Source: Mantis religiosa (taxonomy: Eukaryota; Arthropoda; Insecta; Mantodea; Mantidae). From it: DNA of 64,000 nucleotides. The stretch's first letter is position 1; the number at the start of each line of letters is the position of its first letter. A program made the translations under genes and the position numbers. Of the stretch, positions 21,121 through 33,134 are shown piece after piece. The DNA lies in the NCBI GenBank assembly GCA_030765055.1, contig CM060953.1:183787898-183851897 (forward strand), written 5' to 3'. The notes under the pieces are model-generated. The model searched no databases and was not told where the DNA came from. It saw nothing but the letters and a program-made list of their open reading frames with translations.

Positions 21121-22289
21121 GGCAGACGAATTCACATTCGCCACTGTTCAAACCCCAGGAGGTCTGCAACCAAACAAAGAACACGCGTCTATGTGTTGAC
21201 TGCAAACAGAATGCAGTCAACTTGGAACAGTTGAATAAAGCAAGATCTGGTTGGTGCTGCAGGCAAACATCTCTAGGGAGAGAAGGGACAGAAAAGCCAG
21301 CAGGAGTGAAGGTGGGTCTTTCTTGCTGCAACTAAACGGAAACTCTGTGCATCAAATTTGTAGGACGAGCAACTTTTACTGCTGATCATCTCATTTTGCA
21401 ACACTCAACATAATTACGCTACGGTAGAATTGAAATTAGTGATGACTTTAGAGATTTCATGCAAAAGAAATCATCTCTCAGCTTTGGGCAAGTACTCCTG
21501 CCGCCGGTTAAGTGTTAACTGATAGATAAGTCACCCCTACCCATTAGCTAAAATGTTTGTGAACAAACAGTAAGTAATAATAATCCACGGCGTAGGAGCC
21601 AGGTAAAGTCTGTCTAGTGAACGGGAGTGCAGTTTGCCGCTCAAAGGAAACTACTCTCCCGCCCACTAATGACCGTCATAAATCTATCTCCACACTTCAG
21701 AAATTGAACACTGTCATTGAGGACCAATAGCAACCCTGATTTTCTCGAAGTGACAGTCGCATGTCTACTCCACGTGGAGTCTCAGTTGCCAAAGTTCCAA
21801 CTTCCAGTTGATCTGTTTCATTACATGCAAAAATTCGTTGTGTGTCACGATGTGGAGAGCGTGGGAGCGAAATGTTATGGTAAATGCAAATGAAGTAGTA
21901 GATAACTTTCAGTCAAGTGAAAATAATCAAAATGATGACAATAGTGTGAATAACTAGACCGAGTTATATTACTGGAAAAGCCTCAAAAAACAAAGTTAAA
22001 ACGGGAACTGTTTCTAAGCAAATTCAAGCGCTTGTTTTGAACACATATAAATATTTGCTGAAAAATAATCTTGGTAAGGGGTCATGCAATAAACCTGATA
22101 AATTCTGGGTATTCACAGAAATACAGTCAGAAATATTGTGACGAAAGGAATACCAAAGACGCCGATCAAGTGTGAAAACAAAAGGAAACGTTTCTATATA
22201 TATATATATGTATATATATGTCAAAACTAAGGAAGTTTTGTAGTAATGGACATAAGATAATTTATTTAGACGAAACCTCGTACGATACC
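21121..22289. other. No gene recognised
   Basis: Mixed-composition sequence. It includes a short (AT)n-like run at 22193-22221 and no identifiable domain or repeat partner. Confidence 0.5.
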
Positions 22290-22625
22290 CATGACGTATC
22301 GAGAAAGGTGGCAACCTTGCAGAAAGATCTGGGAGAAGGAGGGTCGGGGGTTGTAAAACGATTATGAGGGTTCGTCAAAGGCAGCGGCCGACGTGCACAC
22401 CAGTTCACTAAACAGACAGCGGTGCCGAGCCGGCCAACCCAAGGAGATGTGTTCAGCATCTCGCTCACACCCTCAGCCGGAAAGCTGGTATTCTTGACCA
22501 GGATTCGCTATCTCTCATAGTTCCTCATTTCCTCACGATGCTGAGTGGGTACCGGTCCTATATCCGGGACTTAAAATCCCGAAGGGTGAGATGAACCCGG
22601 GCGCTTTTGTGGCAGGGTACCAAAG
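22290..22625 (-). mobile_element. tRNA-derived SINE, family D, degraded
   Basis: It shares GTACCGGTCCTATATCC and GGGACTTAAAATC with the copy at 6523-6826, and a GAGCCGGCCAACCC block in the same relative place. The B-box region (minus strand) has decayed. Confidence 0.55.
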
Positions 22626-24910
22626 CACAAAGTGAACGAACAATACACACAGTAACTGGAATCGATACTATCCAACAAGCAATTTCTTCGCAAGCAGAAC
22701 ACTTCCACAACTACCTAACGAGCTGTTAACTGCTCCCTTCAGCTACCCAACTAGCAAGAGCTCTTAAAACAAGGCCTGAAATAGTGTCAACTAATTACAA
22801 GCAAAGAGGAGCCCAGTCGGATTTACCTCGATTCATTTATGCGCTTATCGACCTGAAGAGTAGCTTTGATATTCCGGCAGATTTAGTAGAAAGTATTGGA
22901 GATTTGAGCGAGACGATGATACTGCTTATGCTTAAGAGCACAAAACGTGTGATTGCTGGCATGTTTAGATTTCCACCTTGAATTCCATGTCGTTGTATTG
23001 ATTTATGACTTTCTCGAGATAAGGCGTAATAAAAACCTATTGTCTCTCTGTTTCGATCACCACTAAACGTTTCTCTACTGACGAATAAATGTCAAATGCT
23101 CATGAAAACGCTACTACCTAAAAGTTCCAGAAATATAACAATAAATCACATCACACTGCCTTATTCACCACCATCGACATTCAAACAATCCCCTTATGAG
23201 GGCATACACCGCTCCCACCGCCTCTTCCAAAGTTTAACACCATCGAGAATCATTTTTGAACACCTTTTTCAGCGCCTCCTGCGATTTTGCCCGAATCTCC
23301 TCAATTGCTTCAAATCTACTACGTTAAATGCTTTGCATTGTCGTGATCCTTCTCATGTTGAGTTCATCTGGCACGTGCCATACACAGTCCAACAAAGTGG
23401 ATGATCCAAGATCCCAGCCCGACCAAAGATAGGATCTCAGCATTGCTTGAGTGTTCTCAAAAGGAGACGTATGCCTTGAAATGCTGAAACTATCCGTAAT
23501 CTTGCTCAGAAAACTCCAGAGTAGTTGATGTCAAACTCATTCCTTACAGCCACATTCTCGTGGATGAGTTGCCCCGTGGCAGTGTTTCCACTTTCCCTTT
23601 CACAGATCAGAACACACCTCAAAAGCTATCTCATCAGAGGCAAGAATTTTTAATATTTATTTGATAATTGATTTTATATTCAAATTTTCAGTTTATAATT
23701 CCATTTATAAATACAAATGTAGTCGAAAATATTAGTAATAATTTTTGTGGGAAGATTTAGACAAAGTAAATGCATTCTTCTTTCCTTCAAAAGATGCAAC
23801 AAGAAAATCCTTTAACCTTCTGATGGAAAATTACTCTTTATCTCAAAGCTAAAAATAGCATCTTTAAGACTGTATATGGGATGAATTTACTGCAAACCTT
23901 GAAGTTCTCTTACCTAAACGAATTGGATATAATTTTGTATAATTGGCAACAAAATCTGATCTGCTACACAAACTTTCAAATCCTTGTGAAATTTCCATAA
24001 ACCTGTTTAATGAATAAGTTCCAGTCTTTTGTATAACGAGTTTTTCATATGGTAATAATTGCCATTCAACTTTTCTGCAATTCATTTGTTTCCATGGAGG
24101 TCACTCAGGCGTGATCAGGCAGTTTAACGACCACATGCTAACAGTACCACAAGATTACTACAGGAATAGCACGTAAAGAGCTCCTACAGGGAAAGAAACG
24201 AATAAATGAACCTTACAGAACATGTGACGTAAACCAGGAAGCCATACTAACAATCTCAGTACAGTACAACCTTGTGTATAATAGCTAGAGATTTCGAAAC
24301 ACTAATTTCTGTAACTCATTCATAAAACTTAATTACAGCAGAAGTATTACAAAGTAGGAACTATTAATCTCTGGTAATCCTTAAATGGCTAAGTTCGTGC
24401 TTCGGCTTGCTTTCTCTGGTAACGCCGGCATGACGGCTGCGCAGAGAAACTGAACCACATATTGCGGAGTACTGGCTTCTATAAAACAGCCAGCTTATCT
24501 TACATTTAATACGAAAACAATCCTACAAAAATTCAAGTGTTTTTATTATATTTATACCTCGTATTTTCCCAATATACCTTCTTTATTATTGCTTTTAATT
24601 TCTTGCTCATACTGCAAATATTACTATAGAATCTTGGCTCACCTTAATCAATTTACACCATGAAGATAACCTTAGTTGTGTAGTCGCTTTTCTGTACCAT
24701 ATATTTTTGTTTTTATTACGTTTTAGGTGGAATATTTGAGAACGCAAAATTGCTGGCTGTTCTTTGAGGGTTTAGAAAATTTCTGTAATGTCTGGCGGGC
24801 GACCTTAGTTGTATAATCGCTCTGCTTGGAAACTTACTTGGTTAGTGAACTGTATGATACATTTTTATATCTGTAGTGATATGTAAATACTATATTTTGT
24901 ATAGATAGAT
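22626..24910. other. No gene recognised
   Basis: Open frames of 65-102 codons at 22784, 23096 and 23864 show no domain, and I leave them out. No repeat partner was found elsewhere in the window. Confidence 0.5.
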
Positions 24911-24928
24911 TCATCCTGAAAAATTCAA

Positions 24929-25002
24929 TGCCATGGCCATAATCTGAAGCACGGATCTCCTAGTTTCCGTCCAGTCGCTCTTATCCATTGAGCTACCATG
25001 GC
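24929..25002 (-). repeat. tRNA-like unit, family E (inverted partner of 25150)
   Basis: On the minus strand GCCATGG ... CCATGGC closes like a 7-bp acceptor stem. TAGCTCAATGG matches the pol III A box, while the B box is damaged here. The family is a pol III-promoter-bearing repeat rather than a working tRNA, because the anticodon loop lacks U33 and the T stem is poorly paired. Confidence 0.7.
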
Positions 25003-25149
25003 CAACGTGCCGTCCTGACACTAAATTCTCCATTTGACTCGTATATTTTCCCGGTAGACCACTAGGGGCTCTCGTATTCGAGATACACCGTTTGTGGCGA
25101 CTTACTATAATAAGTACTTGAGTCCCAGGCTTCATCATTTAAATTCTTG

Positions 25150-25222
25150 GCTATGGTAGCTCAATGGGTAAGAGCGACTGGACGGAAACCAGGAGATCTG
25201 TGGTTCAAATCCCGGCCATGGC
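25150..25222 (+). repeat. tRNA-like unit, family E
   Basis: Acceptor-like ends GCTATGG and CCATGGC, A box TAGCTCAATGGG, B box GGTTCAAATCC. A TTTTCAGGATGACTCC segment follows. It faces away from the minus-strand copy 147 bp to its left, so the two form an inverted pair. Confidence 0.75.
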
Positions 25223-25320
25223 ATTGAAGTTTTCAGGATGACTCCATCTAAAACCTTAGCCTATATACGGCTAGTGAGAAGAAATGATTAATTTCCATCA
25301 ATTAACTATATTCTGTACTA

Positions 25321-26962
25321 AAAAACAATATGCAAAAATCATCGAAAAAAAGACATTCCTTTCTTGGGTCCTCAGATTCATATGTCACTGACACATGGCC
25401 ACAGTGAATGTTTTTTTGACATTTCTGTAATCGTAGTGAAACTTTGGGACCGTCGAGTCACTGTCCCGTGAGTTTTTACCCACGTAGTAGGTATTCCGGA
25501 CAGTTGGCCTTAGTTGTGCAGTCGCCTGCCTTCCTGTACAACTCATGCAGGCGGAATAGATGGTAATATTGAAATTTCAAATCCTGAATTTACCAGATAA
25601 ACCTAAAGGAAAGCATGAAGAGAGGGGGAAAACTTAAATAATTTATCTTAAACTGAAACGATCCAGTAGTAAACATATACGAGGCCAAAAAAGAGATAGA
25701 TGTATTAACGGAACCGTTTTAGATTGCTGATTAGCGGAAGAAATTTCATGGGTGTTTATGAAGGCAGTTATCTCTGTCTCTCTTTCTCGCTTCCTAAGTG
25801 TTTATGGCAGAATCGTTCTAGTTTGATACACACGAGAGCAAAACTATTAACAGAGACCTGAAACGTCTGAGATACTTAAGCGAAGGTTAATTATTTATTT
25901 TAGCAAACGTGTATATAATATGAACATTTCAACAAAGAAAATTTGCATATCTGTAAATAAAATTATTCTTGACGTTTTCCAGGAGAGGAAAGTGTTTCTG
26001 TTCCGATCTCCTCCCCTTACCCGCTTTCCTGTTTATTATTTTCGTGTGTGCTTTATAGTTCTGCCCCACGAGCCGCCAGTGCACAAGCCGCCACTGTTCA
26101 TACATTCTACGGAGACTACTGTAGAATGGAAGGCAGGCATTAATGAGCAATATTACCAGGAAGGGGACGTGGATGTGCCTTCAAGGACAGCTGTCAGGTT
26201 TCATGGCCAGTCACAACAATCCGCACTTTCTCCAGGAGAAAGTCCCAATAGAGCAGTAAACTTTCGGCTTACCTCACGCGGTATTTACATGATTCAACAC
26301 GCCCGACAAACCAGCAGGAATTTCATTTGCAGTTGATGCTTCTAAGTTTAGTCTTCAGAGGCCAGAAGGTTAGTGTTAAAGGAGATGTATCAGAAAACAT
26401 CACATAAGCTCCGGTACACAAAGTAAAGCAGAGAACATCGAAGCAAAGAGTTACTAAATCAAAGAGAAAGTACATCGAAATGTAACAATCACATATCTTC
26501 CTCTACTCATTACCGTTTATTTTATATAGTTTCTAGCATATTTTGCTAGCCATTTCATCTTAATCAAGATTATTTACAGATTACAAAATGTTGTGATAGG
26601 TACATAAAGTGTAGAAGAAACCCAATAAAGTCGCATGTTAGGAAGCACGTCGCTACCTACATTGGCCTTACAACGTCCGTGACATCGGCGAGAAACAACC
26701 GAATAGCGATAGTGAAAACCAACAACAGATACATCAGAAATTGCTAATGCTAAGTTATTTTGAATATACCGTGTGGTTTTAAGACGTCCATATTTCTATG
26801 CAGCAGGTTTGGCCTTACTGTTAACATTCTATCAATTATATAAAAAAACACTTAGTAGTATACAAAAGCCATTTAGAATAAATAGATCTTAACAGGACAT
26901 ACCGAAGACATTTAAGGTATATTTGTTATGTAAATGCCATAATATATATATATTTGTAGTTT
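25321..26962. other. No gene recognised
   Basis: A 138-codon open frame at 25920-26336 (plus) has no recognisable domain. Composition is otherwise ordinary AT-rich intergenic. Confidence 0.5.
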
Positions 26963-26963
26963 T

Positions 26964-27180
26964 ACATCTTCCAACGTTAAGTCATATCGGACGATGAATG
27001 AAATGATGCTCAACTTTGTCCGGGGTCCATGGAGCTTAGAGTTACCTGACATTCGTCTTACAAGATAGGGGAAAACCCCAGAAAAACCTTATCCAGGTAA
27101 CTCACCCTTACCGAGATTCGAACTCGGGACCTCTTGAACGTGAGGCAGACATGCTACCATCTACGCTACCGAGACGGGCG
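26964..27180 (-). mobile_element. SINE-A, single-tail copy
   Basis: The minus strand reads CCGTCTCGGTAGCGTAG (A-box region), CTGCCTCACGTTCAAGAGG, CGAGTTCGAATCTCGG (B box), a short leader, one tail module, and ends at AACGTTGGAAGATG. This is the standard non-amplified form. Confidence 0.88.
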
Positions 27181-27616
27181 TATAATAAATTAGTAATTTC
27201 TGAAGAAAAAAAATATCAAATTTAAAAACAAATCCATATATAGAGTAGCCTAGGGGATGAGGATTTTCTTTAAAATCTTCCTGTAAAGTGTTTGGAAGTT
27301 TGCTGTTTATTGTTCATTTTTGAGTTATACTTTTTCAGAGAAAGACAAACAATAAACACGAACAATTCTCTAAAAAATGTCTTTTTTTAACTCAAGAACA
27401 TCAAAACATGTATTTATGGCTAAATCTCAATATTGATTTTGTTTACAAAACAAACACATCCATCTACATTCCTATGTATACTACGAAGAGAGAAATCTGA
27501 TTGTAAATGTCAACTAAAACAGACGGTAACCTCAGAAAAACTCCACCGAAAGGTTTCATTCTTTCAGCACTAAAAAGGCCCTATCCTTATAGATTGACAA
27601 AAACGCTAAAACATTG

Positions 27617-27835
27617 GGGATTAGGGTGACATTTATGTTCACATCAAGCCTGAGTTCCCGAGTTCGAATCTCGGTCACGTTGAGTCATCTAGATAGGGGT
27701 TTTCTGGGATTTTCCTTTAACCTGGAAGATGAATGTCTGGTAACTCTAAGCTCTATGGACCGAAGATTCATTTGAGTATCGTTTCATTTATCGTCCGATA
27801 TGAATTAACGTTGGAGAAGTAAATAAAAAAATAGG
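27617..27835 (+). mobile_element. SINE-A, head diverged
   Basis: CGAGTTCGAATCTCGG at 27659, then leader, one tail module (GATGAATGTCTGG, TCTAAGCTCTATGG, CGTCCGATATG) and an A-rich end. The A box is not recognisable. Confidence 0.8.
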
Positions 27836-28154
27836 CACATTCATATCAAGAAATCCAATTTTGTTTTGTGACTGCCAGGTTTAAAAACTTTAAAATGACT
27901 TACTGGCAGAGGTAATTTTGTATGATATTCATTCATATCACAAAATTTCCTTTGATTTCGGAAACTTTACGATCAGGGGGGATTTAGGCATGACTCCGAG
28001 AAAACGTGGTACACTTTGGTTTTCGTATCTGGCAAACGTGACTAAAACCTTCCAAAAACTTCCGCTAACCTTATTTTCTGGAAATAATCATTTCTTCCAC
28101 ACTAGCCGTGTGTAGGCTAAGTTGGATGAGTAGAGCCAGACTGAAAAATTTAAT

Positions 28155-28227
28155 GCCATAGCCGGGATTTGAACTACGGATCTCCCGCTCTCCGTGCGGT
28201 TGCTCTAAACCACTGAACTACTATGGC
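28155..28227 (-). repeat. tRNA-like unit, family E (inverted)
   Basis: Minus strand: GCCATAG ... CTATGGC ends, TAGTTCAGTGG A-box-like, and GTTCAAATCCCGG B box. The 140 bp upstream on its own strand are also repeated before the units at 28433 and 28755, so the real repeat is about 320 bp. Confidence 0.75.
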
Positions 28228-28432
28228 CAAAGTGCCGACATCACATTAAACATTCCAACTGACTCGTATGTTTCCGGGTAGACCACTAGGGGTTCTCATA
28301 TACTATGAGACACGCAGCTTCTGTGGCCATTTACTATGCTGTAAGTACTTAAGTCCCAGGCTTCATAGTTAAACCACTATGTTGTTCAGGGAAACATACA
28401 AGTCAGATGGAGAGAGTCATGTCGGCAAGTTG

Positions 28433-28505
28433 GCCCTAGTAGCTCAGTGGTTTACAGCAACCGCACGGAGAGCGGGAGATCTGTGGTTCAAATCCCGGCT
28501 ATGGC
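28433..28505 (+). repeat. tRNA-like unit, family E (tandem copy 1)
   Basis: A box TAGCTCAGTGG and B box GGTTCAAATCC. The start lies 322 bp before the next copy. Confidence 0.8.
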
Positions 28506-28754
28506 ATTGAATTTTTCAGTCTGGCTCTACTTATTCAAACCTTAGCCTACACACGGCTAGTGTGGAAGAAATGATTATTTCCATCAATTTACCTGAATAA
28601 CATAGTGGTGTAACTATGATGCCTCGGACTTAAGTACTTACAGCATAGTACTCGCCACGAAATGGTGTGTGTCTCATAGCATATGAGAACCCCTAGTGCT
28701 CTACCGGGAAACATACGAGTCAGTTGGAGAATTAAATGTCATGTCGGCATGTTG

Positions 28755-28827
28755 GCCACAGTAGCTCAATGGTTTAGAGCAACCGCACGGAGAGCGGGAG
28801 ATCCGTAGTTCAAATTCCGGCTATGGC
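28755..28827 (+). repeat. tRNA-like unit, family E (tandem copy 2)
   Basis: A box TAGCTCAATGG; the B box is slightly altered (GTTCAAATTCC). The intervening 250 bp contain TTAAGTACTTACAGCATAG, GAACCCCTAGTGCTCTACC and ATACGAGTCAGTTGG, also seen reversed at 28240-28370. Confidence 0.8.
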
Positions 28828-28869
28828 ATTAAATTTTTCAGTCTGGCTGTGCTCATCCAAACTTATTTT

Positions 28870-29570
28870 CTGTCCATTAACACACAAATCAACATTCTTT
28901 CGCCTATCTGCACAACACGTCGTGACTTATAGGCTATATTACTGCTCCAAAAACTACTTAATCGTATTTTCAAACTATTATGGAACTCTGCAATATTTAC
29001 GCCAGCTGACCATAATATATAGAATTAAAGTATAGGACCTAGCAAATATCCTACCTTTATTTTGAACAATGTAGCCTCTTCAAATGTTTAACAAAGACCT
29101 ATATCTTTTCAATCGTTTATGGACAAAACTATATATACTGCTTTACCAATCAAGGAACATGTATGCACTTTGGCCACCCAACTTGGGAAATTTATATTAT
29201 TTATATATTATTTAGCTTACTACTTAAAAAAACTCCTAATATACAAATATGGCACATTTGACCGATCTACACAAAACTGCGATCACGGTAAAGAGAAAAA
29301 TTTATCGGTTTTTTACCATTTCCAAACCCACCTTTGTTATATTTTCAACTGTTTATTTACGGAATGCAGAAGACTGAGGAAGCTGTAAACCCAGGTAAGA
29401 AAATCGTCATTTTGATTTATGGATTATATACGACTCAGTAATTTCGCAAAGAGAAACCTCTCTACTGCTTCCAGTTGATGCCTTTTCGTATGCACGACGA
29501 AAATAAAAACGGGTTTGATAGAAACATAGGTAAAAAGCTCTGTTTTTGAAGCTCTGCAGTTCGGAAATCG
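28870..29570. other. No gene recognised
   Basis: AT-rich, with chance open frames only. Confidence 0.5.
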
Positions 29571-29575
29571 CTCAT

Positions 29576-29860
29576 ACGAGGATCGGCTGATAAGTTCCGG
29601 GCCTCAAAAATAAAAAAAATAAAAATGTCTCAGCATTATCTCTAGAAAGGCTAATACTTTTCTCATATCGGTGGCAGTTTCAGCATCTTTCATAAGTAGT
29701 TACGAACATGCTTCAACCGGATTACTACATTCTAAATGCAAGCACACTGTTAAAATTAAGAGGTGCTTGCACGTTCAGATTAGATATTTAGTGTCAAGGT
29801 TCGAGTCATTAAAGTGAAAGGCAATATTTGGCGTACTGGTATAAATCTGTGAAAAACGGC
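29576..29860 (+). mobile_element. Possible mariner 5' end remnant
   Basis: It starts ACGAGGATCGGCTGATAAG, resembling a mariner terminal repeat. About 230 bp later comes GGTTCGAGTCATTAAAGTG, which resembles the leader just before a mariner transposase start. No transposase follows and no right end was found. Confidence 0.35.
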
Positions 29861-30179
29861 AATTTCCACCTTGTAAGGTCTACCCTTGTTGACTGATTTT
29901 ATCTTAGAGCTAAAGAGAGAACAACTTATCGTTGATGGGACATAAAACATCCATTACAGCAAGGAATACTTCACTACACAGGGAAATCCCCATTAATTTG
30001 GACATATATGGAGATGTTTGAAATGATTGCTAAGTTTAATTCTTAAGAAGTTTTTCTGTTTTAATTTTTATGCGATTTTAACCTAATTTGTAATTTTCCA
30101 AAACTTTCTTCGAATTCTTAGACGTACAAATATAGAACCGGACAAAATTTCCTCTTGTTATCAGGAACAGTTCCACTCG

Positions 30180-30390
30180 CTTCAGCGGCGTCGTATAATG
30201 TGTCTGCCTCACGTTCAAGAGGTCCCGAGTTCGAATCTCGGTCAAGACGAGTTAACTGGATAAGGTTTTTTCCGAAGATTTCCCTTATCCTAAAAGATGA
30301 ATGTCGGGTAACTCTAGGCTCTATGGACCCAGGGCTCATTTGAACATAATTTATTCATCGTCCCATATGACAACGGTGGAGGACTTTAAT
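30180..30390 (+). mobile_element. SINE-A, single-tail copy
   Basis: CTGCCTCACGTTCAAGAGG, CGAGTTCGAATCTCGG, leader GATAAGGTTTTTTCCG, one tail module, end at GGTGGAGGACTTTAA. The A box is mutated. Confidence 0.87.
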
Positions 30391-30928
30391 TTAAAATAAT
30401 TATCAGTCCTGGCCTTTCAATTGCAGGAATAACTGCCAAATATGTCAAATCCGTACAAGAGCGCTGAAAGCAGGCACTCTCTGGTCCACTGTTGCCACGA
30501 GGTGGTTTCTTTCGTATCAAGACGTCATCCTTCGAAATAAAGAAACTTCATTGGAGCTTGGCAGCACTAAAGCAAAAAACGTACCATAGTCACACTGTAT
30601 ATGCATGCAAAACTGAACTGCTGTTTTGCAATTGTGTACTTGAACCTATCCTTATTTTTTAGAAGTTTCAAAATTTATTTCCTTCCTTCTATTTCTAGTG
30701 GAAGGGTCCCTACTGCACCTAATGTAAATAGGTAATTTTACATAATCAGGTTAAAAAAAATAGTATAAAATAATTTTGTTGAAGTGTTGGTCCTGACAGC
30801 TGATGTGGCACGTGCTTATCGGTCGGGCTGGAAGAAGTAACATATCCTCATGATCACCTTGGGCTGTGGTGACACATCTAGAGGAGCATGTTTGAGTTCA
30901 CGCGCAACCAAACTTCAAGTTATCAAGC
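30391..30928. other. No gene recognised
   Basis: No coding signal or shared repeat seen. Confidence 0.5.
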
Positions 30929-31047
30929 CTACTTATTGATTAAAATTCGTAAGCTTTCACGACCGATGTCAGTATAATATAAAGTATTAACCGGGCTTGT
31001 GGGCCGTGGTCTACTGGGTTTCATCTTCCCAGACGTTTCGTCTGCGG

Positions 31048-31088
31048 CCACTGAAGATGTCTGCCACAGCCGCAGACGAAACGTCTGG
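31048..31088 (+). ncRNA. Hammerhead-ribozyme-like core in the Penelope-like palindrome
   Basis: CUGAAGA (31051-31057), then GUCUGC pairing with GCAGAC (31059-31064 with 31072-31077), GAAA (31078-31081) and CGUC before the predicted cleavage point. CCA before and UGG after could begin stem I. One unpaired nucleotide sits between CUGAAGA and stem II, and stem III would be minimal, so activity is uncertain. Confidence 0.45.
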
Positions 31089-31133
31089 GAAGATGAAGCC
31101 CAGTAGACCACGGCCCACAAGCCCGGTTAATAC

Positions 31134-31623
31134 TGTCACCCGAGCGTCGGAACACCCTATAGAGTGGGCAAGCAGGAGAAGGGTCGGCGTTCGCCCCGCC
31201 CCCTCGATTGTCTTACAGCGTTAAGAAGGGATGGCTGGGACAAAAAACATCACTGCGCCGTCTCTTTCTGTTCCACCTGTGTTCTCGAACTTACGGGATA
31301 TTTCCTCTAATTGAGAACCTTCCAGATCGGCAAGCGGATCCTATATAAGCAGCACGTCGGGCAAGAGGAGTGAGTCAGAGTTCTTGGCAATCAGCGTAAG
31401 AGTTCAGTGCTAGTGTAAGGACGAGAAGACTGTGTCTGTGCATCGGAGTTTACGTAATCGCGAGTGCAAGTGTAACTTTAACGGACGAACTGGTGAATTG
31501 TAACTGTGTGCAGTACGTAATTCTGTGTAATTGGCAAGTGTTAAACTGTAAGTCGGTGGAAATAAAGAACATTGTTGAGTTTGTGTAATTGGACTTTTCA
31601 TTTCACGAACCCACAAAGTCACA
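31134..31623 (+). mobile_element. Solo LTR, copy 1 (490 bp)
   Basis: Starts TGTCACCC, ends GTCACA, flanked by ATAC at 31130-31133 and 31624-31627. It has a TATA box (TATATAAG, 31342) and AATAAA (31561), spaced as in an LTR promoter and polyadenylation site. It interrupts the Penelope-like palindrome, and removing it restores the arm. A second member lies inverted at 56977-58076. The 4-bp duplication and TG...CA ends fit gypsy-type elements. No internal coding region is present. Confidence 0.88.
31342..31349 (+). promoter_or_regulatory. TATA box of solo LTR 1
   Basis: TATATAAG, about 208 bp into the LTR. The corresponding TATATAAG lies on the minus strand at about 57856-57863 in the sister LTR. 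Confidence 0.6.
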
Positions 31624-31649
31624 ATACTTTATATTATACCTACCTATTG

Positions 31650-32600
31650 AAACAGTAATGTCGCTTCACGATGTCCTGACGATGTTAACTCCTGCTATCT
31701 GCTCAAACCTATCTCAGGATATCCGTGGGTGTGAAAGGATGGTACTGGTTCTGACTTCGAAACTTTTAATTAACCGCCTACACTTCAGCGAGAAGTTGCC
31801 AAAACTACTATAAGAATGTCCGGTGTTTGATTCTTCCACCAGGCAATAACACGCGGTTCTGTCATTGAGACAAAAACGACGCCTATTCCGTCTTGCCCCA
31901 CCAGCGATCAGACCAGAAGTGTCTTAGATTATATCCAGGATGTGCTATTAAGCTTCAAATTCTCCTAATAACCTCCTCTTTGGTAATGACTCTAAGACCC
32001 ACACTACTAGCTTCTAATCCGATGTTACTACCTCATTTCTGCTTTTCTGATATTTGCTGCCCGTCTATAAATTTATAAGAAATCCTACCTCACATTCCAC
32101 TGCCACACCTAATCTGACAACCTTGGATACTTTCATTCACATAACCGTTCGAACTACTACGAATTTGTCTCAAAACTAGCCGTCGCTAATTATCGTACTT
32201 AATGTCATTTTACCCCGAGCCAAAATTTACTTATAATCTAGCTACCAAGCCTACAACCCTTAAATACTTAAGAAAACTTTACAAGACATTAATATTTAAT
32301 TTTATTATACGTTAAAATTTACTTAACCAACTCATAATTTCTGTACATTATGTATAACTGGTAAACCTTAGGGATAGATAAAATCCTATTAAATGAAAAA
32401 TGCAAATCACTTTAAAGCACACACCTTTTCCGAGATATTCCTTGTTAAATCGTTATTCTTTTCCCCCTTTCTGGTCATACAAAACAGGATTTCAAAGCGA
32501 CATCACATAGCGACCAGCTCTTAAAATATTTGACTATCGTTTAATCCGGCTATATTCTCCTATACTCGTACCTAACAGGAAGTACGTAATTTACATCGAT
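31650..32600 (+). repeat. Long dispersed repeat, copy 1
   Basis: It aligns along about 900 bp with the sequence around the second solo LTR (56850-56972 plus 58077-58870). Shared stretches include CGATAACACGCGGTTC-like, CTCCTAATAA, ACCTAATCTG, CTTGGATA-like and TACTTAATGTC. The last 110 bp are the module also seen at 4345, 8700 and 63425. No coding potential; nature unknown. Confidence 0.75.
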
Positions 32601-33134
32601 TAACATGAAGTTGATAGAGGAATATGGGTTTGTAGGAATATTTTGTACAAGAGTGAGTACAGAAGGTCGTATGAGTGCAACATACGACCCTACAGTTGCC
32701 AAAATCCCGTTCTACAAGTATCTAACGAAAGAAACTACTTCTTTGGTCCAAAAAAATAAATCCAATGATAAAAGCTCTCCAAAGCATTTCGCAACCACAA
32801 AGTGCACAAATATACGCCACAATGTATTTCTCCAAAACAGATCTGTGAGAGTGAAACCAACATCTCGCTACGTGCTATTTAATCTATCAGCATGCAAATG
32901 AACCCTACTTACCTAAAATGTACTTGGAGCCCAATCTGTGTAGATGGCAGAACTGATAATAACTATACAGCACTGCTATACATCGTATCAGCGTCATCAT
33001 TATCACATCTGCTGCATTGTAGTCCTGAAAACATCATGCCAATACAGGACTTTATTGCTTGTGAAAATCAGCACTTATTTACAAACATTTTCAATTATAA
33101 ATACGTAAAATATGAAGCTATTAACAATGAAGCA
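32601..33134. other. No gene recognised
   Basis: A 98-codon open frame at 32605-32901 is not recognisable as a protein. Confidence 0.5.

Larger units (their letters stand above)
30940..31639 (+). mobile_element. Penelope-like terminal palindrome, split by a solo LTR
   Basis: CTACTTATTGA at 30929-30939 and CTACCTATTGA at 31640-31650 look like an 11-bp target duplication with one change. The insert begins TTCGTAAGCTTTCACGACC and then folds back. The left arm 30972-31048 pairs with 31069-31133, and the remainder of the right arm continues after the LTR at 31628-31639. The inner 66 nt have one mismatch. Penelope-like elements are known for inverted or tandem terminal repeats with hammerhead ribozymes, and a GIY-YIG member of that class is present at 48790-49772. 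The link between this palindrome and that protein family is inference. Confidence 0.65.

Noticed and set aside
25150..25222. Functional tRNA gene
   Set aside because: It has acceptor-like ends but lacks U33 and a paired T stem, and is one of several repeat copies.
25920..26336. 138-codon open frame
   Set aside because: No domain; overlapping minus-strand frame of similar length; ordinary composition.
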